DNA from: Punica granatum
Taxonomy: Eukaryota; Streptophyta; Magnoliopsida; Myrtales; Lythraceae
Direction of reading: 5' to 3'
DNA: 64,000 bases
NCBI RefSeq assembly: GCF_007655135.1
Contig: NC_045129.1
Location: forward strand, 31,931,122-31,995,121
The notes beneath the pieces are model-generated. The model did no database searches. It was not told where the DNA came from and saw only the letters and a list, made by a program, of their open reading frames with translations. This document shows positions 34,563-47,090 of this stretch, piece after piece; position 1 is the stretch's first letter; every line of letters starts with the position of its first letter. The position numbers were made by a program, and so were the translations under genes.

Positions 34563-35289
34563 ACGAAAATCTAGGTACTTAGATAATTGAAAGATATATA
34601 TAGTTTACGATGCTAACAAATATGAGTTCTCATGTTTTATTTTTAATGGACAAATAAATCTAAGATAAATTCATTTTCATATGTATTTTTAAACTGACAT
34701 TATTGCCAATATGTTTTTCATTCACTCTGTCTTCTCAAAATCTTTTCAATTCTGAAAGAGAAAATTAGCTACTCAAATAGTATGAGTGAAATGACGAATT
34801 AAACTCAAAATGTAAGTTTTTACATGCTCTTAATTAATATAGTGATATATTTATGATATATTACCATAAATGAACTTTTATATATATATATATATATTAA
34901 ATTTAAAGGTGGTGATGGTATCGTGGCCTCCATATTTACCCAAAAAAAAGTGGCACTGTAAAATATTAATTAGACCATATATATTTCGTGATATCTAGTA
35001 ATATTATTTTACATAGTAGATTTATGCATTAGTAATATATAATTTATTTTATTTAAAATAGATTACAATATCCACAACAACAATTCTCATATCTTTCCCG
35101 TGCATCATTGAGGTGCTTCTCCCTAGTAGTGGCTTAAGCAATAACAACATATATAAATTTATTTTTTTATTTTATAAAAATGCAAGAAAATTTTGAAAAT
35201 AATTAATTGATAGATAAAGCAAATTGACAATTCTAATCTTATTAAATATAACACCATTAATTGTTTGTGATAGAAAATTTTATTATATA

Positions 35290-35316
35290 CTAGTGTCTAT
35301 CCCGTGCACTGTGCAT
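35290..35316 (-). mobile_element. Helitron-like 3' terminus
   Basis: Minus strand: hairpin ATGCACAGTGCACGGG followed by ATAGACACTAG and T. Same arrangement as at 33288. Confidence 0.45.
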
Positions 35317-35879
35317 TTTTTATATATCGATTTTCATTTTTATTACAATTATTTACATTTAGAAAAATTAATTTGCTTATTATGCATAATAACATTTTTC
35401 AATTATTAAATGAAATTTCAAACAGTAATTTTTTTGGTAAGTATATTTCAAACAATAATTTTTATAAATTTAGAGCAATATTTGTGGAAAATTAGAGTAA
35501 TTTTAAGTTAAGATTAGAGTAATTTTAACAATTCAATAATAATTTTATAACTAATCGTCTCTTGCATTGCAAGGGCTTGTTTTATCGATATATTTAGTAC
35601 TATATTTGACCATTTTATATTGTTAAAATATAATATTAGTATATATATTATAAATTCACTCGATAGTCTAACATGATCATGAAAGTTGTATATAAAACAA
35701 AAATATCACTCAATTGCTTATTATTGCATACATTTGATTAAAAGAACAGTATATCCTCATATTTAGTATTTTATTATTTTCAAATTATATTATATTTTAT
35801 AATTTTGAAAATTGTATATATATTTTTATAATTTTCAATTGCATTTATTGTTTTGAAGTCAGTTTTACTATATGTATAG

Positions 35880-36262
35880 ATATAGATATAGATTCTTTTA
35901 TTATCTTTTTCATGGTTAGTTTTATTTTAAATTTTTTTTGTCACAAATGTAATTTAGTTCGTTCATTGAAAATCTAATTATCACATGCCTTTAATTTTAG
36001 TAATTGAGGCTCATCCAATATTTTTCTTGTTAAATTTAGGTCATTCTTTTTCATTTAAATTTTCTTTTAATTATTAAGGGATTTAGCTATTCATAATGCC
36101 ACATATAATTGAATTTGTTGCACTCAAATTCATATAAATATTTGTATTTACAATAGGTTTGTTATATTTTTAAGTATTTTTTAATTTCTAAAATTGAAGA
36201 TGAATTTTTTTTCTATTTTCAATTGAATTAACTCAAGAGAATTGATTTCTTCTACGTGAATT
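35880..36262 (+). repeat. direct repeat, copy 1 of an AT-rich unit (copy 2 at 37957-38358)
   Basis: Long blocks are shared in order with 37957-38358, including TTTTCTTTTAATTATTAAGG followed by GATTTAGCTA and ATGCCACATATAATTG. Copies lie about 2.1 kb apart. Confidence 0.75.
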
Positions 36263-37956
36263 TTACTTATATATAAAATATTTGTTTGCCTGTGCTTTGC
36301 ACTGGTAGATTAAATAAAATCTGTTTTTTAGTGGTAAATATTAAAAAATTAATTTATATTTTAACACTTTTCATATAAATGCATGAAAATAAATCTTATA
36401 TCATGTCCTTCAGAATATATATATTTAGCTAATGAAAGTTATAAGTAAAGTATTATATAACATTCTCCATATTTACTACTTGATTTATCTTTATTATAAT
36501 GTAGCTACATGAAATAGATTGGAGAGCTATGTATACTAGCCAATCCAGCAGTACTTTGCACCAAATTGTTATTTGTGACGGAGTTTAGTTTAATCATTTA
36601 ATTTGATTAAATTTTGTTATGTTTGTAATTTAGTGCTTGATAATTTTCAACTTAACATTGAATATAAAATATTTATTAAATATAACGTAATGAACTAATT
36701 TATAAAAGTACTTAAATATCTAAATTATATATTTTCTATAAAAATTAATATGATCTAATTAATAAATTCATTTTAACTAAAATTAAGGTAAATAATTAGA
36801 TTTTTAGTTTCTAAATTTTTTTAAAACTTTTTAACATCAAAATTTTAAAAGTTACTTTCATTTCTAGATCTCACATTTTCTAAATAATAATAAATCAATC
36901 ATAGAATTCAAAATTTTGAACTTGGATAATTTTAAATTACTTAGATTTTAATTAAAATCATTTACTTTTTAATAATGAGACGATTCAATTTCAAAATGCA
37001 TTAAGTTTTTATGTGAAAATTGAAAATTTTATTAATTTTATTAATTTTCTAAACTTATCTTTACGTTTTCGAGAAAGTAATTAGTTGTGACGAATTCATT
37101 TTGAGCTTTAAGCTAAACTCGTTAATTATTTCACTTTTGTTTTTATATACTAAGTTAAAATTCAATCTATTTTTACATAAGATAGCAAAGTATATAACTT
37201 TAAATAATTTCAAAATTCACAATTTTCAATAATTAGTTTCTTTATAATTATAATATGAAAATTTATGTTTATTTTGAGTTTTAACTTAAATTGACAATTA
37301 TTTCAGCCAATATACTAATTTAAAATTTGATATATTTTCACATACATAAAATAATACTAAAGTATATAATTCTATATAACTTTAAAACTCATGATTTTTG
37401 AATAATTAGTTTCTTTTTTGATTATATTAATAAAGTAAATCAATTCAACTAAAGTTTCTTTTCTAATTTTCATTTTTATAAATTAATTTGATGTAAATTA
37501 GATATAGAAGTAAATTTTATTTAGAAACTGACTATTCTAACTCTATATTAGTAAAGATTAGATTGAAGGGAATATATATCTATATTCAATTATTTTTCCT
37601 ATTTACGGCAAATATATTAAATATAGTTATATATTAAATATTATTTAGACAAAAAAAAGTGCATGATATTTTGGTAGCATAAAAAGTTGAATAGATAAAA
37701 AAAAATTATAGAAATTTTTATAGATCAATTATAATAAGTAAAATATATGATACTTCTTTGCTAACAATGACTGAAAACAATTAATAAATATTTTTTAAAT
37801 TATTTTACTATTTAATATATTTAATGTAAAAAATTTACTTATTTTTCTTATAAATGATATTTAATCATAAATCTTATTTAAACATTTACATTTATAGCCC
37901 TATATAATCTGGACATTTACTTCTCTAACTCTATTTGTTGCATGGGATACAACTTT

Positions 37957-38358
37957 ATATAGATAGATTCTTTTCTTCTTAAGTACTTTTATTATCATTT
38001 TTCATAGTTGGTTTTTATTTTAAATTTTTTGTTACAATTGTAATTTAGCTTATTTATTAAAAATCTAACTACAACCTTTCTTTAATTTTAGGAATTAATT
38101 ATCTTCTAATTGTTTTCTTGTTAAATTTAGTTCATTTTATTCTTTTAAATTTTCTTTTAATTATTAAGGGATTTAGCTACTTGTAATGCCACATATAATT
38201 GCATTTCTTGCACTCATGTACGTGTAAATATTTGTATTTATAAGAGGCTTGTTAAATCTTTAAGTATTTTTAAATTTCTAAAAGTGGAAATCAATTTTTT
38301 TTACTTTCAATTTCATGAACTCAATAGCATTTATCACTCCTCAAGTGAATTTTACATA
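37957..38358 (+). repeat. direct repeat, copy 2 of an AT-rich unit
   Basis: Partner of 35880-36262; diverged mainly by short indels and substitutions. Confidence 0.75.
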
Positions 38359-39307
38359 TATATATATATATATAGATATAGATACAAATTTCAACAAAAA
38401 TTCTTCTCCAAATTATTCTTTTATTAAATTAAAAAAAGAAAACACAAAGTGTACCTATCATTGAGAAAGAAGTACGTTATGCAGTGGCACACATCCTCAT
38501 ATAGAAATTTAGAGGTTTCGGACTCAATATTCTTGTTAGCGGGATTGCATATGCCCTTTATTAAGATTCTTTATTTTTGCATTATATCCATAAGCCTAAT
38601 TTGTGACTAAAAATAAAAAGGAAAAAAAAACTATCTATGATTATGTTAAAATTTGGCTCGTAGAAGCACAGGAACTTCACCCGTCACCTTTTCTAAGATG
38701 AAACTTCTATGCAACCCATGCAAAGAAAAGAACTTATTGATTTTTTTCAATTACAAATAGAGGCCCATGAAATTAGTAAGATGCTAGAAAAGAAAAAATA
38801 GAAATATGAAAAATCCAATTTTTTAACAAATTGAATGAAAAAATCTCTTAATTACATTTTGAGGTGATAAACGTAAATGCAATAAATTTCTTTTATCCTA
38901 TGCTTTTTTGGTGTTTATTTGATCCTCTAATATAGTCATATATGTAATGTTTATAAATGCATGACCTTATCACCTATTGCTATAATATTTTTGCATGAAC
39001 ATGTTTGAATAATATAGGTCCAATTATTCATATATATTTTATTGGACTGCCTAATATCAAGGTGCATGACAAAAAAGAAAATTATATTAAAATCTTTCAA
39101 AGAAAAAAGAAAGAATAAAATGAAACAAAAAAAAATACAAATTACACAAACGGAATATACGATGGTGGAAGACGCGGGAGAGGAAAGGAGGAAGTTTTCA
39201 GAATATAGGGAAACTGACTTTCACAGTTTTGTTCCTACATTTGACCTGTCATTTTTTTTCTCTTCGATCTAATTAGAGTTATCAACCGCTAAATTGCAAT
39301 TAAAATA

Positions 39308-40896
39308 AGAGCAAATAGGCAATTTCGTCCTTAACTTTCGCAAGTTGTATCAATTTCGTCCCATACTTATTTTTTGCATCAATTTCATCCCCGACTTTGC
39401 ACTTTTGCATCAATTTCGTCCATGACTTATTTTTTGCATCAATTCCGTCCCCGACTTTGCACGGTTACATTAATTTAGTCCATGACTTTTGCAATACAAT
39501 TCCATGAGTTTTGGTGTTACATCAGATCGATCACCGATTACATCAATATAGTCCGAGTGGCTAAGGGGCAGACAACGTTACTGTTCTGTTAATTTGTTCA
39601 GGGACTGAATTGATGTAACGGCTGGGCAAATTGATGTAACGCCAAATTATCATCTTCTTCCTCTACCTTCTCTCTCTCCATATCTTCTCTCTTTCTCTCT
39701 CTCTTCCCTTCTCTTTTGTCCCACAGTCCCACTTCAAATGAATTTTCTCTCCTCTGTCTTCCTCTTCCTCTTCCTCTTCCTTTCCTTGTGCGAGCTTCCA
39801 TTTCTCGCTCGACTTCTCTCCACTCGGCCCTTGCGGTGAACCTCAGCTGCTTTCCAACCCCTACTCCGTCCCATTTTTCTCCAGAAAGAGGAGGAACCCT
39901 TCCCTCATCTCAACCACCCATGTTCGGTCATTCCCCTTTCGGATATGGAGTTTTAGGGCTTGCTCAATTACCTCCCCCTCCGACCCTCAAAAATCCACCT
40001 TCAGGTATGGACGAAGTGGAGCAGCTTCTGCAGGTCGCGCACGACGATGTCCTTTTGAAGTTTTCCCTCAACTCCCACGTTGCCCGCTTGGCTTCTCATT
40101 CCCTCGATCTTGATCTCTCCCGCCGCTTCCAAGCTCTCAAATCTCCTCCCCCCTCTCCATCCCTCTCGCGACCAAAACCGTCGCCTCCTCCACCTCAAGT
40201 TGATGACGAGCTGAAAGTTGTCTTGGGCGATGATCTCTCTGCTCGATTCGCTGCTCTCAGGTTCCCTTCATCCTTCCTCATCCTCATCATCTTCTCCTTC
40301 TGTGACTTCCGTGAATCTAGTCCCTCAAGGACATCGCTTGCTTGCGACGGCCGAGATCGAGACTCTAGCTGCTCGAACCCTAACAATGAGGAGGATGAAG
40401 TCGAGAAGATCATCCAATGGCCAAGGACGCTGTGCGTCTTGATCCCTCTCCTCCATTTGATGAATAGCCTCGTGGCGATGACGAGGATGAGGATAGCCAC
40501 CTTGAAATAGCGCTAGGACTAATTTGATGTAGCACATGGACCAAATTGATGTAACAATTTGCAGTATTTAACACCATCTAGGACTATACTTAATGGTATG
40601 ACCAAATTGATGTGGCAGGGGACCAAATTGATGTCGCATTCGGACCTGATCGATGCAACCACCCCACACAAGGACCAAATTGATGCAACTGTAGCACTAA
40701 CTGATGTAACTGCGTAAAGTTAGGGACTAAATTGATGTAACCGTACAAAGTCGAGAACCAAATTGATGTAACTGAAAAGTTAGAGACGAAATTGATGCAA
40801 AAGTGCAAAGTAGGGACGAAATTGATGTAAAAAATAAGTCATGGATGAAATTGATGCAACTTGCGAAAGCCATAGACAAAATTGCATATTTACTCT
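39308..40896. mobile_element. Pack-MULE-like element with repeat-rich long inverted termini
   Basis: Left end AGAGCAAATAGGCAATTT and reverse complement of the right end AGAGTAAATATGCAATTT match well, and similarity continues about 200 bp through CTTTCGCAAGTTG and arrays of ATCAATTTCGTCC-type units of roughly 35 bp. A 7-bp duplication TAAAATA flanks it (39301-39307 and 40897-40903); Mutator elements usually make 9 bp, so the superfamily is tentative. Between the arms lies a GC-richer segment of genic character (39620-40510). Confidence 0.7.
39716..40510 (+). pseudogene. captured host gene fragment inside the Pack-MULE-like element
   Basis: Codon-like composition and low-repeat protein sequence mark this as former coding DNA, with a likely start at 40008 (MDEVEQLLQVAHDDVLLK). 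Two related motifs, LSRRFQALK and LSARFAAL, with acidic stretches follow (to about 40262). After that the original frame appears to shift: a piece with SVNLVPQGHRLLATAEIETL is in another frame and EDEVEKIIQW in yet another. No paralogue is present in the window. I do not name the donor gene. The frameshifts and position between transposon arms argue for a dead captured fragment. Confidence 0.55.
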
Positions 40897-40969
40897 TAAA
40901 ATAACTAATAGGGGACATCAAGTCCTCTATTTGTTCGGCGTGAATCCTGATATTCGGAAGCACAACATG

Positions 40970-41205
40970 TCCAATTAATTCAACTTGAGCCAAGTCGGCT
41001 CAATAAGGGATTAAATTCCCCAACAATGGATTTTCTCCCAATCTTTAGATAGCACTGTAGATATACCGTATACGTACAGTCATCTATAGTACTCAGCCAA
41101 GAATTATAAAACAAGGAAAAACATAATAGAGAAAATCCAAACTCTGATAGTTTTATTTCTTAATGGGCCGACCCCGTACGACTGAATTAGTTGGGGCCCA
41201 ATTGG
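40970..41205. repeat. imperfect inverted repeat (foldback)
   Basis: 40970-41040 and 41127-41205 are inverse copies: TCGGCTCAATAAGGGATTAA against, in reverse, TCGGCCCATTAAGAAATAAA, and GGATTTTCTC in both. The spacer is under 100 bp. The right arm is also the 5' part of the dispersed repeat shared with 29031. Confidence 0.6.
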
Positions 41206-41392
41206 GTTTCCAGTTACCAAGATTCACACCGAAAAAACAAGAAAAAACAGAATAGGGGTCAAACGCAATGAAGTATGCCTTCATCTATCAACCAAGTGAT
41301 TATAAATTTGGTTCTCGTTGTGAGACTTCCTATACCCCTTATTAGTTATTATTTATATTTCATTATATTAGACACATAGATATCCCTTATAA
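41131..41392 (+). repeat. dispersed repeat with SINE-like 3' part
   Basis: Second copy of the 29031-29395 repeat. The SINE-like module begins near 41258 (AAACGCAATGAAG) and ends in a TTATTAGTTATTATTTAT tail followed by TTAGACACATAGAT. Confidence 0.5.
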
Positions 41393-44300
41393 TAATAATA
41401 AAAGGGGAAAAAATCAATTTTAGTCCTCAACCCTTTATTATTTTTTCACTTTCATCTTAAATCCCCTTTTTCAATTCAATCTTGCCCTGGACTTACAAAA
41501 ATGTTCACTTTGGTCCTACCATTAATATCTTTGTCAAAAAACGAGACTCGACATTTTAATTAATTAAAAAATTGAGTTTTTATCTTATATATATATATAT
41601 ATATATCACATTATATCTAACAAGTTTAATGTTTAACAGTAGACACATAATTATATTTAATATCACGTAGTAATGTTAAATTTAACATGATATTAGAGTG
41701 TAAATTCAAAACACCCCACACACGTGTATGCATTTTGTTTTTATTAATTCCAATTAATGGGCTTTTAAATTTGGTGATGACGGTTTCAGTTTCTATCACC
41801 AGAAAGCAAGTTTGCACAAAAACTTGATCCCAATTGCAGAAATTTGTGTCATTACCCTTCTCTTCATAGAAAAATTGACTACAGAAAACCCAAAAGCAAA
41901 GCCTATCTGCATAATATCTTCCTGGAAAATTGGGGTTCATTGTTAAATATTATAAAACTCAGGGTGAGAGCTGCAATTTACACAAATATAAAGCAAGATT
42001 CCACACGCGCCGGATAGCGCGAGTTGGAGATGAAGACGTGACTGTATATAAAAGAGACCGAAACGAGGTTTGTGAGGAGGAAGAAACAAATGTTCGGGGA
42101 GGAACTGCCGACGCGCGTGAGCATGACGTGGAGCCCACGTCACGCACACAGATGAAGCGTTGAAGCTCTCATTTCCAAATCCCGACCCCCCACTCCCAAT
42201 TTCTTTCCCACCTACCCCCCCCACACACATGCCTTTCGCTACTCACCCAACCCCCCCACTCTTTCCCTTTTCAAAATAATAAATATTTAATTTAATCACT
42301 ATCCTCTTACTTTTCTTATTTGATAATGACAAATTCATTCTTAAGCAACATAATTTCCTCAACTTAATTACTATTACGCTTGTCAAAAAAGAGAAAAAGA
42401 AAAAATAACAGCGTTAAACTAAGATATTTTAAGTGTTGGTATCTTGAATCATGAATTTTGACGATGAATTCTGCATTTCGCTTAAGTAACAATAACTTGG
42501 GGTTTTTGTAAAAGACCGGTGAATTTTGGGGATGTAAATCCGAACTTAGTAGCAACTGGCTAGCATATGATCTTGCCGTCTCCAACAACCTTCTTTTCCG
42601 TAGTTAAAAATCATTTACGTCACTATCTTGAGAAAGACAAAAATAGCCAGAAATGGTCATCTTTCCTTGTTTTGATTGGTGCAGATATGAAACAAATAAA
42701 AATATCTTAGGATGATCTCATCTCAAGCTACCCATCATTGTTAACGTAGTTGTGGACACATATACTCCTGCCATGGAATTAGATTATGCATTGAAAATTG
42801 GCCTAAAATATTTAATTATGTAAACCACCACGTTTGGCGGCATTTATGTGCATCTTTTCGGTTACTTATAAGCAATAAAATAGGCTTTGTTTTTTCGGGA
42901 ATATGAATGAATGTCCAGTGATAATAAAAAATAGATATAAGGTAAAATGTCCAAAAAAAACATTACATGAGCATAAGAAAATATAGCAGATCTACCATGA
43001 TTACTGTAATGGAAGATATAATGTGATAGAAGGACATCTAATAGGTACAGATACAATTATAGTAATCCTTCCATTTGCTGTAAACCTGCTCCTGGACCTC
43101 TTGTAACAGTACTCCTTATGAATTCCAGTCAAAATCCGGAAGCAGAGTTAAAGCGCAATCCAATAAAATAGGCTACTCATAAGGTAGATATGCCCTCGTT
43201 CTTAATGAATAAATGTTGGCAAACAAAGTCAAAGTTTTTGAAGATGAGTCACTTTATTTAGATATCTAACTAAACACACGATTCATCTAATAAATGCCTT
43301 TCGGCATCTCACCCTCTTGTAATTCATGAGTTGAAAATTTCAATTGGAACTATGCTTCAGGCAAGTTCAAATTTATATCGCGATTTTACAAAATCATGCT
43401 CATTAATTTTAATTATGTTGGAAGAGAAAATTAACATATTAATCATAGAAATAAAATTGTAAAATTATTACTTTTTTCGTTAGATTAAAATTATTACTTT
43501 TATCACTCTCCATAAATTTCTCTTCCCTCCCCTCAATCACTTCAGGTGTCTCACGTCCCTTAAGCTTCCCCTATCTGTTCTTCAACCCATGGGTCACTTC
43601 CTAGTGTTCTCTTATTTTCATTTCACTATTTATACTGAGAAAAAGTTTAGCACATATGTGACTTCTGGTGAATTGTCCCAAACATCACATATTATAGATA
43701 GATTGCTAAAAGTGATTTGTTGTACATGCAGTATTGATAATGGAAATGACTGTAGCCGGTCGATTGGGGATGGGAATTGGATGTTAAGAAACTTTATCTA
43801 CTCTTAGCAAAAATACGAAAGTGAAAGTCCCGTAAAATAAAACTTTTAAGAACGGCGTACATGTCCTAATCTCATTGACAAAATTACCCAGAAAAAAAAA
43901 ATGTACGTGGTTAAAATGACTTCTCCTGCTCAACATTCTCTCATGAGGCAATGATAAGAACATTTTTTTTTTCCAATTTCTTTTTCAACTTGGAGAGCTG
44001 CAGCGAGATGGGAAAATATTTAACAAATTCATATGTAGACACCTTATGATAGTGAAAAAAAGGTTTAATTCTTAAGGAGCAATTAATTGCCAAACTTGCT
44101 GGTGGTTGCCCTTCCTTTACAAGGGGATTGGGTTGATCTCTACACTGTATCTCTAAATGCAATCCAAATTATTTTGAGATCCAATCCTACACTTGTATAT
44201 GTACGATCATAAAGAGCAAATATAAAGAGAGGACAAAGAGTGAGCTAAATATTTATTTAATTTAATATATGTAAAACAAAAGGAGAAAGAGTATCTACAA

Positions 44301-44670
44301 GCAAATCTAATTTGGTCGAATTTTCATCTCATCAAGCTTGGGGAACGTCACAAATGTATGTATACATTCATGAGAATTCTACAAAATTTTGTGTATATAT
44401 TAATGACTTCTTAAAAACCTACAAATCTATATATAATATATAATTACAAAATATAGAGTGGGGATTAATGAGGCCGCTCCAAGTGGAGAGAGAAGATTAA
44501 CAAGGTCATTCCAAGTATCAAACTCTCAACTCACCATTGTGTTACCTTTCATTTACTTATGGAAATAACTTGATGGACAAGGAAATGAAAAAAAATAAAT
44601 TCATTAATAATTTTCCACAGTCCCATGTTCTATCTTTGACTGAATAAAGAAAAAAAGGGTTGGAGATGCT
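41393..44670. other. non-coding stretch
   Basis: No gene is supported. 41410-41560 is a TTTTAGTCC / TTTGGTCCTACCATTAAT type interspersed repeat, and 41586-41606 a (TA)n tract. 42000-42240 is GC-richer and promoter-like (separate entry). 43060-43190 has mixed composition without a convincing frame. Remaining open frames are short. Confidence 0.45.
42030..42150. promoter_or_regulatory. promoter-like patch with palindromic bZIP site
   Basis: TGACGTGGAGCCCACGTCA at 42124-42142 is a perfect inverted repeat of TGACGTGG around AGC, the core bound by plant bZIPs of ABRE/UPRE type. A TATATAAAAG box lies about 80 bases away at 42044-42053. No gene could be attached on either side; a 22-codon frame starts at 42091 and a 104-codon minus frame lies at 41626-41940, neither recognisable. 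Confidence 0.3.
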
Positions 44671-46027
44671 ACAGCGGTTGGTAGAAAAAAAAATCACCAC
44701 GGTTGTTTTTTTTTGGCCATTGGATCTCCTTACATAAGATCCTAACCGTACACATGTTCTATGTTTTTTTAGGTTACGATGCACTCTTGACAGTTTGTCT
44801 ATCGCTATTTTCGGCCATGCATCTTCTTATCAATGATCGGCCTTGCTCGAAAATAAGCCGAATCCTCTTCAATATTAAGCTGAGCCAAATTGCATCGATT
44901 CAACCAGATAAAAAAAATTTAATTACTCTAAAATGGATTAATTGTTGACTTGGACTCTAAAACTGAAAATTGCATTATGTGATATATGTATAGTCTTGAC
45001 TGAATAGATTGCTGACCGTGTTTGGTTTCAAATTTTTTTTTAACTTTACTCAATTTAATTCTACTTATCTTCAATTCAACAACACAATTATTACTTTTTT
45101 CTTTTTCTTCAATTTTTTAACCATTCAATTCAATTTTTAATACTAAATTCTCTCAACTATTCATTACTTTTTCACACTTTTTCTCATAATTCAACAACAC
45201 AATTATTACAAATTAATTAAAACCAAAACTTAACTCTATTTAACTCTAAAACCAAATACAACAGTAGTGATCCAGTCGATTGCTTGAATCTACGGATTAG
45301 CTCTTGGGTCTTGTACAGCTCTCGGCTCCTTAGGAATGTCTGTCCAAATTGATTAATTGTCCTACTTGGCCTTAAGAATGGAATAATCAAGTTTGTACAG
45401 TAATGTTAGACAGGGCCATGTTAGAATTACGGTATAAATTGGATTAATTTGATGAAATGGATGAATATCTGTGCGCGTGTGTCCATGGCCGAATTGAATA
45501 ATTAGTGTCTAGGTGTCATTTTTATGTCTAATAATCAATTGGAAGGAAGGAGAGGAAGGGGAGGAGTCAGGCGCGGAGCTAGAAGAAGAGCCGAGGAAGG
45601 GCGGGTGGTCAAAGGCCGGTGCCGAGCGTCGACGAGATTGAAATTTTCAAGGCCGATTCTAGGGATTCTTCGAAATTTCAATTGACTCTTGTTCAATTAG
45701 AGAAGAAGAACACTAAAAAACGTATGTTTGGTATTTCTTTGTTATTTCATTTATATTTTTTAATTTTTAAAGTAATTAAATTATTTTTTATTTGGTTGAA
45801 CGGATATGATTTGGTTCGATTGATATCGAAGAGAATCCAGCTCATTCTCGGGAGAGGTCGATCGTCGACGAGAAGATGCGTGACCAAAAATATCGATAGA
45901 TAAACTATCAAGGTTGCATCTTAAACTAGAAAGACATAGGACATGTGTACAGTTAGGGTCTTACGTAAGGAGATCTAATGGCTAAAAAAGAAACAATCAC
46001 TCCGGTTATTTTTTGCTGTCAACCTTG
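44671..46027. mobile_element. large foldback (MULE-like) element, arms about 265 bp
   Basis: The left arm (44671-44935) and right arm (45760-46027) are imperfect inverse copies over their whole length: for example GGATCTCCTTACATAAGATC against, in reverse, AGATCTCCTTACGTAAGACC, and GTACACATGTTCTATGT against GTACACATGTCCTATGT. The spacer (44936-45759) holds another MITE. The 94-codon frame at 45619-45903 overlaps the right arm and has no domain. The ends are not fixed by a clear target duplication. Confidence 0.7.
45018..45262. mobile_element. MITE nested in the foldback element
   Basis: GTGTTTGGTTT at the left and, in reverse, GTTGTATTTGGTTT at the right; AT-rich interior with repeated AATTCAACAACACAATTATTA segments. 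Similar ends occur at 54000-54228. Confidence 0.5.
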
Positions 46028-46091
46028 CTAGCATCACCCAAAAAAGAGTAGCCTCTAAGTTTTCTCACAAATCGAAACTAAAAGAACAAGC

Positions 46092-46290
46092 TCAATAATA
46101 ATTGCCCGAACTCCTATTTCCATTTTTGACCAAGACAAAGAAAAAAGACTGCCTCTAAAAAGAAACAAAGCTTCTATTGCAAATTAAAAAAAAATCAATA
46201 ATAATTGTCCAAACTCCCATTTTCATATTTGACTCTATAAAGAAAAAAAGATCGTCTTTTGAAAGAAACTAGGCTTTTCTTGTAAATTGA
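46092..46290 (+). repeat. two-copy tandem repeat, 103-bp period
   Basis: TCAATAATAATTG starts both units (46092 and 46195), and AAACTCC / GAACTCC, AAAGAAAAAA and TTGCAAATT / TTGTAAATT follow in order. A related half-unit lies at 44605-44655, on the other side of the foldback element, as if the element had landed inside an older array. Confidence 0.6.
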
Positions 46291-46998
46291 AATTGTAAAA
46301 GATATTTTAATTTTTATAATTTTACATCTTTTACTTAATAATAAGTCGTTCGAAGAATTTATATGTTTTACGGATCATAAATTACATTTAAATCATATTT
46401 GACAAAAAATATAATAACAAAGTTTTAAAATGATTAATATTCTATACAAAATTCATAGATTCTTTACTAAATAAGTGCCATTAATTTGTTGAAAAAGAAA
46501 AATGTTGTAGAAGAATTTACACATAAAAATATAAATGCAGGTTTCAAAACAAAATATAATAATAAAAATATTAAGTGAATCACATAATGCACGAGATAAA
46601 TTTATATTGTAATTTCAACAACGTTAATTTTTATTAAAATAACTTTAATCATTTCATTTAATCATCAACTTACAAATTATTAAAAACTAAATTCTACAAT
46701 CATAAACTAATTAATATTTTTAAAAATAATTATTTTTTATAAGTAATAATTCAACGTGCAATTCGCGAGTGGAATGGCTAATGTATATTGATTGTAGGCC
46801 ATAAAGGAATAATATAGGGGAAGGAAAAGGGCGATGGACTCACGAGCTCAATACTTAGGCAGAAAGATTAGTGTTTTTTTTTTTAATTTAGGCTATGGCT
46901 TGATTTCCACTTCCCCCAAACTTGTTTTGCAAAACAATTGTTAAGTAGAAAATGTGATATGAATTATCCACTCTCATTACCATAATTGCAAGAACAAA

Positions 46999-47090
46999 TA
47001 CTCTCGTAATTTTACCACGTGAGTCTGCTCAAATGGTTCAACGCCTCTTCAATTTAAGATTTTGGGTGCAAATCTTATGGACAGAGAAAA
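46999..47090 (+). repeat. SINE-like module, family B, copy 1
   Basis: GTGAGTCTGCTCAAATGGTT, then CGCCTCTTC and GGGTGCAAATC, the order of tRNA-like A and B boxes. Resembles 50191-50285. Confidence 0.4.

Larger units (their letters stand above)
33317..39290. other. 6-kb very AT-rich repeat domain
   Basis: No gene supported on either strand; longest frames are AT-driven. The stretch appears to be built of Helitron-like fragments and duplicated blocks, listed separately where clear. Additional diverged duplications are visible at 37141-37240 versus 37306-37425. Short hairpins with TGCAYGGG-like motifs at 35570, 36285 and 37938 may be further decayed Helitron ends. Confidence 0.5.

Noticed and set aside
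45619..45903. 94-codon frame near a GC-rich patch
   Set aside because: It overlaps the right arm of the foldback element and has a partner sequence in the left arm that is not open; transposon sequence.
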